64,000 nucleotides of DNA from an uncultured Bacteroidales bacterium (GTDB lineage: Bacteria > Bacteroidota > Bacteroidia > Bacteroidales > FEN-979). Below, piece after piece: positions 16,732-24,975 of this stretch (its first letter is position 1; each line of letters opens with the position of its first letter). The stretch is from NCBI GenBank assembly GCA_903877385.1, contig CAIRDP010000067.1:62001-126000 (forward strand), in the 5' to 3' direction. Under the pieces are notes generated by a model. That model did not search any database. It was not told the DNA's origin and saw nothing but the letters and a program-made list of their open reading frames with translations. The translations under genes were made by a program, and so were the position numbers.

Positions 16732-18255
16732 TCACCATATAAAGATGTCCGACATCTTCTTGGGCCTCCTGTCCTGTACCCATTTAAAATTTTTAAGGAT
16801 CAGGTCGTACGGGCTGACATCCTTTTCAGGGAAAATTGTCCCGGTGGTCGCTCCAAGGTAAGTTATGCTTTTCACCTGGTTATTGATAATATAAATAAGC
16901 ATGTCGCTTGAAAATGCTTTCTCTATCCCTATCAGTGTTTTATCCTCCTCCCTGGCCCAATATACCGTTTCGGAGTTTCCAAGAACCTTGATCTTGTACA
17001 GCTCATTCTTTTTAAAATAGCCGGCCATATCCCGGCCTTTGATCTGGTTGTATTTCCCTGTATCATCCTGGGAAATAAGGAAAGCCGAATTATACAAGGC
17101 CATAGTGTCGGCCATCCCGTTTTTCATCACCAGGCGTATTGAATCTGCCGTAAGCTGGTTTTTAACCGACCATATCACCGGGTCATGGTACATCATCATG
17201 GACGAATCCCTGGTATGCCAAACCAGGGAATCGCACATCCCCTGCAGGTCGGGTCTGAAGAACTTGACCTTGTAATAACAGAATAAAGTGCGGATGTTCT
17301 GGTTAGTGTCAAAATAGGCCTTCACCGAATCGGAATGCATGCGAAGCGATGTCTTTTTATCTATGATGATGGCTACCGCGCTGTCGGTCATAAAAGCATA
17401 ACCTGTTTTTCGATGTATTTCCCCGTAATTTCCTGTAAGCATCATGTTTTGTATCGAATCGAAAAGAACTGCGTGCCGGAAGGCCTGACCGAAGCCTGTT
17501 TTCTTTTCGTAATAAAGGCTGTCGCCGGTAAGAAACTGGGATTCATGATAGATCTTTGCCCTTTCCCTGAAACTGGCAATATCCTTATGGGTGTTGTACC
17601 AGCCATTCTCGGTATAGATCGAATCCTGCTTGTCTTTGCTTACAATATGTGAAGGCCCGAAGAAATATGCAGTCGAAGTCACCGTATTATACTTCAGGGT
17701 ATCGGATTTCATCGTATGGTCAGGGTTCAGCAGGAGGACCTTTTCCCTGAAAAAGAATTCCTTTTTATCGGTATAATAATAACCGTGTTTGCTGATGAGT
17801 ATGTTCTTATCATTCACAATCTTGCCCCAGTAATTATACCTGGCAATCTGGGTCCTGCGGTCATAGATCAAAGTATCGGTGGTAAGGATGGTCTCGTTAT
17901 CGATAAGCTTTACATTGCTCCATACCTTGGCTTCTTTGGAATTGCCGTCGTATTTCAGCGAATCTCCAAAGAGGTTTAAGGTATCGCTGAGGTGGATATG
18001 CACATTCCCATAGGCGTAAACCGTATTCGCAGCTTCATTAAGGTAGGCACTGTCGCAGTACATGAGTGCGCTGTCGTGCCTCAGGATTACATTCCCTATG
18101 ATCCTTTGGGCATCGGGCCTGATGGCTTTATTGAAATCCCAGCGGTCGCCTTTCTCGAGGAGGATCTTGGTCGTATCCTGGGAGAATAAAGCCACCGGGG
18201 CCCACAGCATAAAGCAGGCTGAAAGGAACCAGAGGGCTTTAAGATGTTTTCGCAT
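16732..18255 (-). CDS. OstA-like periplasmic LPS transport protein (LptA/LptC-like)
   Basis: A 507-residue exported protein. The start at 18255 gives a clean signal peptide (MRKHLK, then a hydrophobic stretch ending FSQ). The mature protein is a run of OstA/LptA beta-jellyroll repeats, seen as recurring D-A/S-x-Y-x-x-x and Y-x-G-x-V motifs (ALMYCDSAYL, YAYGNVHIHL, LNLFGDSLKY, ILTTDTLIYD). Such proteins form the periplasmic bridge that delivers LPS to LptD, encoded nearby at 11497-14253. A -7 box TATCTTTG lies 15 bases upstream of the ATG. The exact role (LptA, LptC or both) is not known. Confidence 0.8.
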   Translation of the reverse strand: MRKHLKALWFLSACFMLWAPVALFSQDTTKILLEKGDRWDFNKAIRPDAQRIIGNVILRHDSALMYCDSAYLNEAANTVYAYGNVHIHLSDTLNLFGDSLKYDGNSKEAKVWSNVKLIDNETILTTDTLIYDRRTQIARYNYWGKIVNDKNILISKHGYYYTDKKEFFFREKVLLLNPDHTMKSDTLKYNTVTSTAYFFGPSHIVSKDKQDSIYTENGWYNTHKDIASFRERAKIYHESQFLTGDSLYYEKKTGFGQAFRHAVLFDSIQNMMLTGNYGEIHRKTGYAFMTDSAVAIIIDKKTSLRMHSDSVKAYFDTNQNIRTLFCYYKVKFFRPDLQGMCDSLVWHTRDSSMMMYHDPVIWSVKNQLTADSIRLVMKNGMADTMALYNSAFLISQDDTGKYNQIKGRDMAGYFKKNELYKIKVLGNSETVYWAREEDKTLIGIEKAFSSDMLIYIINNQVKSITYLGATTGTIFPEKDVSPYDLILKNFKWVQDRRPKKMSDIFIW

Positions 18256-18270
18256 TGACCTGACTTTCTG

Positions 18271-18278
18271 CAAAGATA
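18271..18278 (-). promoter_or_regulatory. Predicted -7 box for the OstA-like gene
   Basis: TATCTTTG on the minus strand (18278-18271), 15 bases before the ATG at 18255. The -33 box is not clear. It supports the ATG start rather than the longer frame beginning at 18390. Confidence 0.5.
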
Positions 18279-18430
18279 TTTCATTTCGGCCGAAGATACC
18301 CACTAGGGGCATACACATAATTCTTAAAAGCTGAAATTCCTGCAAAGTGGCCAGGCAATCAATCCTGGGTATTTTTCTTTTTTTATTCACAAAAATGACC
18401 CCCGGGGACTGTCAGTCCCGCAGAAATGCC

Positions 18431-18438
18431 TAATTTTG
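18431..18438 (+). promoter_or_regulatory. Predicted -7 box for the gatE-gatD unit
   Basis: TAATTTTG matches TAnnTTTG and lies 32 bases before the ATG of gatE at 18471. The -33 box is weak. It sits inside the longer frame that would start at 18426, which supports the later start. Confidence 0.45.
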
Positions 18439-18470
18439 CAGCTTCTTTGGAATCTATCCCGACTATTATC

Positions 18471-20435
18471 ATGAAGCAACAATTTAACCCTAAGCGCAAC
18501 TATGAGGAAACCCGGAACTCCGTCGGGTATATCGAGCGCAAACAAGCCACCCAGGCCGATTATGACCATATAGGATTCATGTCGGGCCTGGAAGTCCACC
18601 AGCAGCTGGATACCAAGCAGAAACTTTTTTGCCGCTGTCCTGCAGGTGTGTTTCAGAAACCTGATGAATACAATGCGGAGCTTATCCGGCATATGAGGCC
18701 AACCCTGAGTGAGCTTGGCGAGTATGACGGCACTGCGCTGATGGAATTTAAAACCAGGAAAGAGATTGTTTACAGGATATCGAATAAAACAGCCTGTACG
18801 TATGATGTGGATGACACTCCACCATTCCCGCTGAACCGCGAAGCCCTGAATATTGCCATAGGAATTTCCATTCTTTCCAAGTTTAAGATTGTTGGGGAAG
18901 TGCATATTACCCGTAAGCAATACCTTGACGGAAGCATACCTACAGGATTCCAGAGAACATGCATCATAGGCGTTGAAGGGGAGATCCAACTGAAGAATAA
19001 AAAAGCCAGGCTTATCCAGTTAAGCCTTGAGGAAGATTCCTGCAGGGAAGTGTCGGATATCGGGCACGTTAGGATCTACCGTACCGACCGCCTCGGCATG
19101 CCTTTGATAGAAACTGTGACTTATCCCGACTTTGCAAATCCCGATGAAGTGAAGGAAGGGGCCGATTATATCCGTTTCCTTAACAGGAGTACGGGCATGG
19201 TGCGCCAGGGCATAGGTTCAACAAGGGCCGATGTGAACGTCAGCTGCCGCGGAGGTACGAGGGTCGAAATCAAGGGTGTGGCCCATACATCATGGATGCC
19301 TGAGCTTACTCATGTTGAAGCATTCCGGCAATGGGCCCTTCTACGAATTAAAGAATTGATTCTGCAGTCGGTGAAAGAACCATCGGCCTGGGCTGTTTCC
19401 TCAAAGGAAGTCAGCCTGAAAGAGATAAAACTTGATCTCCCTGCAATCCATAAGGATAACAGGTTTACCAGGATCTACATCGTCAACCTGCCTTTTTTCA
19501 GGGGCATACTTTCTCATTTTACCCAGCCAGGCAAAATGTTTGCCGATGAGATCACCGATCGCCTCAAAGTCATAGCCTGTATAGAAAAGCCGAACATGAT
19601 TCATTCGGAGATGCTGGAAGACATGGCCAGGGATAAAATCTGGATCAAGGTGAAAAGCCTGCTGGGAAGCAGGGAAGAAGATGCACAGCTTATTTTCTGG
19701 GGGCCTGAAGCCGATATCAAAACGGCTCTGGAAGTTATACAGGAACGTTGCCTGATGGCTATGAACGGTGTGCCTAACGAAACCCGCAAAGCGTTTGAAG
19801 ACGGCACAACCATATTCGAAAGGGTGCTCCCTGGGGCCGACCGCATGTACCCCGATACGGATTCCGCACCCATCCCCCTGGACGATGAAGTCATCGAAAG
19901 CTACAGGAAAAACCTCCCACCCGATATTTGCGACCGTTACACCCAGCTCAGGGCGTGGGGAATCCCCGAAGATACGTTTACTTTCATCCTGAAATACAAC
20001 CTGGTGCCCCTGATCGAGCGATGCTCGGCTGAACTAAGCATCCCGCCTAAATTCTGCGCCACTTTGATAGGGCATACCCTGAAACACCTGAACAATAAAA
20101 ACAATGCACTGCCCTTATTCCGTAACGATATGATATTCGGACTGCTGCAGTTTATCAGGAAACGAGGGCTCGATCCTGCCATAGCAGGCAAAATGCTCAG
20201 GGTGTTATACGAACATCCAAAAATGGATTTCGAGTCTATCCTGGTTACCCTGGATTTTAAGGAAGTTACTAAGGAAGAGATCCTTGGCAAGCTTCCTTTC
20301 CTTGTAAAAAAATTCAAAGAAACAAGGTTGTCAAACGACGACAGAGCCGGCCACCGCTGGATCATGGGCAATCTTCACAAACTCGCACTCGGCAATATTT
20401 CGCTGAGAGAGCTTGACGAACATATCAAACTATAA
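18471..20435 (+). CDS. gatE: Glu-tRNA(Gln) amidotransferase subunit E, archaeal type
   Basis: A 654-residue protein with the GatE layout rather than the bacterial GatB layout (about 480 residues). The N-terminal GatB/E kinase-amidase domain shows GLEVHQQLDTKQKLFCRCP, VDDTPPFPLN and SLEEDSCREV. The middle carries the AspRS-like GAD insert found only in GatE (IFWGPEADIKTA, GVPNETRKAFEDGTTIF, GADRMYPDTDSAP). The C-terminus is the helical and YqeY-like tRNA-binding tail. GatE phosphorylates the glutamyl group on Glu-tRNA(Gln) and amidates it with ammonia from GatD. ATG 18471 is chosen because it follows a -7 box. gatD is 89 bases downstream. GatDE has been described as the archaeal system, so its place here is unusual. 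Confidence 0.93.
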   Translation: MKQQFNPKRNYEETRNSVGYIERKQATQADYDHIGFMSGLEVHQQLDTKQKLFCRCPAGVFQKPDEYNAELIRHMRPTLSELGEYDGTALMEFKTRKEIVYRISNKTACTYDVDDTPPFPLNREALNIAIGISILSKFKIVGEVHITRKQYLDGSIPTGFQRTCIIGVEGEIQLKNKKARLIQLSLEEDSCREVSDIGHVRIYRTDRLGMPLIETVTYPDFANPDEVKEGADYIRFLNRSTGMVRQGIGSTRADVNVSCRGGTRVEIKGVAHTSWMPELTHVEAFRQWALLRIKELILQSVKEPSAWAVSSKEVSLKEIKLDLPAIHKDNRFTRIYIVNLPFFRGILSHFTQPGKMFADEITDRLKVIACIEKPNMIHSEMLEDMARDKIWIKVKSLLGSREEDAQLIFWGPEADIKTALEVIQERCLMAMNGVPNETRKAFEDGTTIFERVLPGADRMYPDTDSAPIPLDDEVIESYRKNLPPDICDRYTQLRAWGIPEDTFTFILKYNLVPLIERCSAELSIPPKFCATLIGHTLKHLNNKNNALPLFRNDMIFGLLQFIRKRGLDPAIAGKMLRVLYEHPKMDFESILVTLDFKEVTKEEILGKLPFLVKKFKETRLSNDDRAGHRWIMGNLHKLALGNISLRELDEHIKL

Positions 20436-20473
20436 TTTATTTGCAAGGGTTTTACTTGCACTTGTATGCTCGA

Positions 20474-20488
20474 TCCGGCTTCGCCGGA
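20474..20488 (+). other. Hairpin in the gatE-gatD spacer
   Basis: A perfect 6-bp stem TCCGGC / GCCGGA with a 3-base loop lies in the 89-base gap between gatE and gatD. There is no T run after it, so it is not a typical terminator; an mRNA stability or processing role is possible. Confidence 0.4.
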
Positions 20489-20524
20489 AACTAAAAACAA
20501 AAACCTCTACTATACATTAAACAT

Positions 20525-21910
20525 ATGAGCGAAGATATTTTCCAGGGTTATAAGGGCCACGCACTCGAAGTAATGAAAAAGTTCAATGCCCGGGTTTGGG
20601 CAAAGGTTAAAGTAGATACAAGCCGTGGAGTGTTCGAAGGCAGTATCCTGCCCAGGGCCGAGAACACCGACGACAAGCACCTGGTAATGAAGTTCTTCAC
20701 AGGGTATAACATCGGGATTGATGTTGATACCATCACCAATATTACAGAACTTGGTTACAAAAAAGCAGTTTACAAGATCCCCGAAAAGGAATTCCCTTAT
20801 TCCAAGGGGAAACCCAGCGTGAAATTGCTCGGCACTGGCGGCACCATTGCCTCCCGCCTCGATTACCGCACGGGAGCTGTAATCCCGGCATTCTCACCGG
20901 GTGAGTTGTACGGGGCGGTGCCTGAACTTGCCGATATCTGCAATCTTACAACAGAAAAAATATTTGCAGTCTTCAGCGAAAATATGGGCCCTGAACAGTA
21001 CAGGAAACTGGCCATAGCAATTGGGGAAGAAATTGAAAAAGGGGTGCAGGGTATCATTATTGGCCATGGAACCGATACCATGCACTATACTTCAGCTGCA
21101 CTGACTTTCATGGTCCAGAATTCCCCGATTCCTATTGTCCTGGTCGGTTCACAGCGTTCTTCCGACAGGCCCAGTTCCGATGCCGCCCTGAACCTTATGC
21201 ATGCTGCAACAGCTGCAGGCCACGGTGATATAGCCGAAGTGATGGTCTGTATGTTTGGGCCTACTTCGGATGAGTACGGGTTTTTGCACCGGGGCACCAG
21301 GGTGCGTAAAATGCATTCATCCTACCGCTCAACTTTCAGGACCATTGGCGATACGCCTATTGCCACAGTAAGCCGCAAAGGCGTTGTTCCCATCAAGGAG
21401 GAATACAACCACCGGCGTACCGACCGCAATGTGAAGATCACGCCGGTATTTGAAGAAAAGGTTGCAATGATCTATTATTATACCAATATGCAACCCGATA
21501 TGATCGACTCACTCATAGATAACGGTTACAAAGGCATCATTATCATAGGCACAGGTCTCGGGCATGTGAACAAACCGCTCTACCCCGCCATCGTGAGGGC
21601 ACGCGAAAAGGGTGTTGCAGTATATATGACGGTTCAGACGCTCTGGGGATACGTTGGGATGTTTGTTTACGATACCGGACGCGACCTGATGGCCAAGGGA
21701 GTGATCCCCCTTGAAAACATGCTGCCCGAAGTAGCTTATATCAAACTTGGCTGGGCACTCGGGCAGACTTCCGACCTGGAAGAAGTGAAGAAGATCATGC
21801 TAACGCCTATTAATAGCGACATCACCCCACGCGAACCTTATAACGGCTACCTGATCTACCAGGGTGGTGTGCCCGAGGTGGAGGACTTTATAAAGAAGTT
21901 CCACAAGTAG
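20525..21910 (+). CDS. gatD: Glu-tRNA(Gln) amidotransferase subunit D (asparaginase-type glutaminase)
   Basis: A 461-residue protein of the archaeal GatD layout: an N-terminal Sm/tudor-like barrel (about 20-80: ARVWAKVKVDTSRGVFEGSI) and a type I asparaginase-like domain. The catalytic residues are all present: Thr107 (GTGGTIAS), Thr183-Asp184 (HGTDTMHY) and Lys262 (VRKMHSSY). GatD releases ammonia from glutamine or asparagine and channels it to GatE. The extra N-terminal domain and the motif DYRTGAVIPAFSP distinguish it from a plain asparaginase. It is the second gene of a two-gene unit with gatE. No gatA or gatC lies nearby. Confidence 0.93.
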   Translation: MSEDIFQGYKGHALEVMKKFNARVWAKVKVDTSRGVFEGSILPRAENTDDKHLVMKFFTGYNIGIDVDTITNITELGYKKAVYKIPEKEFPYSKGKPSVKLLGTGGTIASRLDYRTGAVIPAFSPGELYGAVPELADICNLTTEKIFAVFSENMGPEQYRKLAIAIGEEIEKGVQGIIIGHGTDTMHYTSAALTFMVQNSPIPIVLVGSQRSSDRPSSDAALNLMHAATAAGHGDIAEVMVCMFGPTSDEYGFLHRGTRVRKMHSSYRSTFRTIGDTPIATVSRKGVVPIKEEYNHRRTDRNVKITPVFEEKVAMIYYYTNMQPDMIDSLIDNGYKGIIIIGTGLGHVNKPLYPAIVRAREKGVAVYMTVQTLWGYVGMFVYDTGRDLMAKGVIPLENMLPEVAYIKLGWALGQTSDLEEVKKIMLTPINSDITPREPYNGYLIYQGGVPEVEDFIKKFHK

Positions 21911-21926
21911 CGAAAAATGGTAAATG

Positions 21927-22379
<453 letters not shown>

Positions 22380-24152
22380 TTATTCTTCAGAGAACTGCTT
22401 CAACAGCTTCCTGTACTCCGAAAACACATTCGCACGGCTCATGAACCCTATGTATTTCCCATCCTTGATTACAGGAATGTTAAACCTGTCGTTCCTCTGG
22501 AAAAGCGACATGATCTTTTCCATGTCGTCATCCGGGGAAATATAAAACTCAGGCATGTACATCAGGTCGGAAACAGACCTGGTATTGTATAACTCCCTGT
22601 CGAACATAATACCACGGATATGATCCAGGGTCACCACGCCGTAAAAAGTATTTTCAGCATCAATTACCGGGAAAATGTTGCGGGAAGATTCGGCAACCAC
22701 TTTCACAAGGTCGCCCAGGCTTTGGTCAGGGCCTATCGAAAGAAAATTCTTTTCGATAAGGCTGGCGGGGTTCATAAACGTGAGGATGGCATTATCCTTA
22801 TGGTGGGTGATAAGTTCCTTTCGGGTTGCCAGTTGCCTGGCATAAATTGAATGGGGTTCGAAATAATAAACAGTAAGATACGAAACTGTTGAACTGATGA
22901 TCAGCGGTGTCAGCAGCTCATAGCCCCCTGTGATCTCGGCTATCAGGAAGATGGCTGTAAGCGGTGCATGCATCACCCCGGTCATGATCCCGGCCATGCC
23001 CACCAGGGCGAAGTTGCTTTCGGGAAGATGGGATCCTATGCTGAGATTCATACCCCTCGAAAGGAAAAGCCCGCTGATCACACCAACAAACAGGGCAGGG
23101 GCGAATGTGCCGCCTATGCCCCCGCTTCCCTGGGTCACGCTCATGGCCACAACCTTGGCGACTACCAGCCCCAGAATGATCCAGAGAAAGAGGAAAGGAC
23201 TGTTTTTCATCCAGCCGAAAAATTCAGGATTGCCTATGGTTTCTGCTTTCCCGTTCAGCACCGACTTAAGTATGGTATACCCTTCACCGAATAATGACGG
23301 ATAAACAAAAATTAAAAGGGCCAGGAGAATACCTGAAAGGGAGATCCTGGTAGCAACGGGTATCCTCCCCAGCTGGCGCTCAATCCAGACGCTTCCCCTG
23401 ATGAAATAAACTGAAACAAGCCCGGTGAAAATCCCCAGGAGTATATAATACCCTGTTTCGTGAAAATGAAAAGGTGACAGCAGGACAAATGAAAAAGCAA
23501 CTTCCTTGCCCATCAGAAGCGTTGATACCAGTGAACCCGTCACGGCTGAGATCAGGAGTGGAATGATGTTGGTCATGGTCATATCCATCAAAAGCACCTC
23601 GATCACAAACACCACCCCGGCAATTGGAGCCGAAAACAGGCCCGACAAGGCCCCGGCTGCCCCGCATCCAAGCAACAGCGTGGTATTCTTGTAATCCTGC
23701 CTGAAGATCCTCGCCAGGTTAGAACCTATGGCAGAACCGGTGAGCACTCCCGGAGCCTCTGGCCCCACGGAACCCCCAAAACCAAGCGTAAGGGTGCAGG
23801 CTATTAGTGAACTCCAGGTGTTGTGCGGCCTGATCTGGCTCTGCCCCCTTGATATTCCGTGCAGCACTTTGCTGATTCCGTGGCTGATGTTGTCCTTGAC
23901 CACGTACCTCAAGAAAACGTAAGTGAAGATAAGCCCGAACAAGGGGAAGAGGAGATAGAGGAAATAGATCGCTTTGAAGGTAAACCCGTTGGTGAGGAAA
24001 AAGTTCGTGTAATACAGGGTGTTCTTGAGCACCACCGCAGCCAGCCCGCTGAGTATACCAACAAAAAAACTCAGAACCAAAACAAATTGCCTTGGCTTTA
24101 AGACCTTATACTGATAAAGATACATCCTGTCGATCAGGCTGTGTCGCGACAT
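22380..24152 (-). CDS. ClC-family chloride channel with CBS pair
   Basis: A 590-residue protein: about 430 residues of ClC membrane helices, then two CBS domains (about 465-585) that usually bind adenine nucleotides. The anion filter motifs are visible (GFGGSVGPEAPGV at 124-136, QGSGGIGGTFAPALF later). The external gating glutamate of the exchanger motif GREGP is replaced by Val129, and the internal proton glutamate is replaced by Val186 (IEV, where the E. coli exchanger has EE). This suggests a passive anion channel rather than a proton-coupled exchanger. ATG 24152 is chosen; a -7 box ends 7 bases upstream. Confidence 0.9.
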   Translation of the reverse strand: MSRHSLIDRMYLYQYKVLKPRQFVLVLSFFVGILSGLAAVVLKNTLYYTNFFLTNGFTFKAIYFLYLLFPLFGLIFTYVFLRYVVKDNISHGISKVLHGISRGQSQIRPHNTWSSLIACTLTLGFGGSVGPEAPGVLTGSAIGSNLARIFRQDYKNTTLLLGCGAAGALSGLFSAPIAGVVFVIEVLLMDMTMTNIIPLLISAVTGSLVSTLLMGKEVAFSFVLLSPFHFHETGYYILLGIFTGLVSVYFIRGSVWIERQLGRIPVATRISLSGILLALLIFVYPSLFGEGYTILKSVLNGKAETIGNPEFFGWMKNSPFLFLWIILGLVVAKVVAMSVTQGSGGIGGTFAPALFVGVISGLFLSRGMNLSIGSHLPESNFALVGMAGIMTGVMHAPLTAIFLIAEITGGYELLTPLIISSTVSYLTVYYFEPHSIYARQLATRKELITHHKDNAILTFMNPASLIEKNFLSIGPDQSLGDLVKVVAESSRNIFPVIDAENTFYGVVTLDHIRGIMFDRELYNTRSVSDLMYMPEFYISPDDDMEKIMSLFQRNDRFNIPVIKDGKYIGFMSRANVFSEYRKLLKQFSEE

Positions 24153-24159
24153 AATGCTG

Positions 24160-24167
24160 CAAATGTA
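24160..24167 (-). promoter_or_regulatory. Predicted -7 box for the ClC gene
   Basis: TACATTTG on the minus strand (24167-24160) ends 7 bases before the ATG at 24152. TTTG lies 23 bases further upstream (24194-24191), slightly longer than the usual spacer. Transcription would begin nearly at the start codon. Confidence 0.45.
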
Positions 24168-24179
24168 ATAGTATATTCT

Positions 24180-24187
24180 TACTTTTG
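24180..24187 (+). promoter_or_regulatory. Predicted -7 box for exonuclease III
   Basis: TACTTTTG matches TAnnTTTG, 16 bases before the ATG at 24204, divergent from the ClC -7 box 12 bases away. The -33 box is not clear. Confidence 0.45.
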
Positions 24188-24203
24188 GAACAAACATTAA
24201 AAC

Positions 24204-24971
24204 ATGAAAAGAGTAATATCATATAACCTGAACGGGATCCGCTCTGCCGTAAGCAAGGGCCTCGACGACTGGCTTAAAGCGGCTGATCCTGATATAGTCT
24301 GCTTCCAGGAAACCAAGGCCCAGCCTGATCAGATCCCTGTCGAGCTTTTCGAGGCCCTGGGGTATCATCATTACTGGTTCTCGGCTGTAAAAAAAGGGTA
24401 CAGCGGGGTGGGCATCCTTTCGAAAATCAAACCCGATCACGTGGACTTCGGCATGAATATCCAGAAGTATGACGACGAGGGAAGAACCATCATGGCACAT
24501 TACGGCGACTTTACCGTCGTAAGCGTGTACCATCCCTCGGGCACAACAGGGGAGGTGCGCCAGGACTTTAAAATGACCTGGCTTGAAGATTTCATGGTAT
24601 TTGCCAATGAGTTGCGCAAGACCCGCCCCAACCTTATCATCTGCGGGGATTTCAACATCTGCCATAAACCCATCGATATCCATGACCCCATACGAAATGC
24701 CACAAGCAGCGGATTCCTTCCCGAAGAAAGGGAGTGGCTGACAAGATTTTTCGACAGCGGCTTTATCGATACTTTCAGGGTCTTTAACCAGGAACCCCGC
24801 AATTATACATGGTGGAGTTTCCGAGCAGGGGCTAGGTCAAAGAACCTCGGATGGAGGATAGATTACCAGGTTGTGACGCCTCCCCTTGAAAAGAAGTTGC
24901 TGAGGGCAGCAATCCTGCCCGAAGCCAGGCATTCCGACCATTGCCCTACCTTGCTGGAAATAGATTTCTGA
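24204..24971 (+). CDS. xth: Exodeoxyribonuclease III (AP endonuclease)
   Basis: A 255-residue enzyme of the ExoIII/APE1 family that cuts DNA 5' of abasic sites in base excision repair and degrades DNA 3' to 5'. The magnesium site and catalytic residues are visible: NLNGIRSA at the start, Glu36 in CFQETKAQ, GDFNICHKPIDI in the middle, and Asp245-His246 in SDHCP near the end. Length is typical. The gene is single, reads away from the ClC channel and converges on the metallopeptidase gene with 4 bases between stops. Confidence 0.95.
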   Translation: MKRVISYNLNGIRSAVSKGLDDWLKAADPDIVCFQETKAQPDQIPVELFEALGYHHYWFSAVKKGYSGVGILSKIKPDHVDFGMNIQKYDDEGRTIMAHYGDFTVVSVYHPSGTTGEVRQDFKMTWLEDFMVFANELRKTRPNLIICGDFNICHKPIDIHDPIRNATSSGFLPEEREWLTRFFDSGFIDTFRVFNQEPRNYTWWSFRAGARSKNLGWRIDYQVVTPPLEKKLLRAAILPEARHSDHCPTLLEIDF

Positions 24972-24975
24972 TCTT

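Noticed and set aside
18387-18989. 200-residue minus-strand frame opposite gatE
   Set aside because: Overlaps the conserved N-terminal part of gatE; no family features.
20525-21910. Plain cytosolic L-asparaginase instead of GatD
   Set aside because: The N-terminal Sm-like domain, GatD-specific motifs and pairing with gatE argue for GatD.
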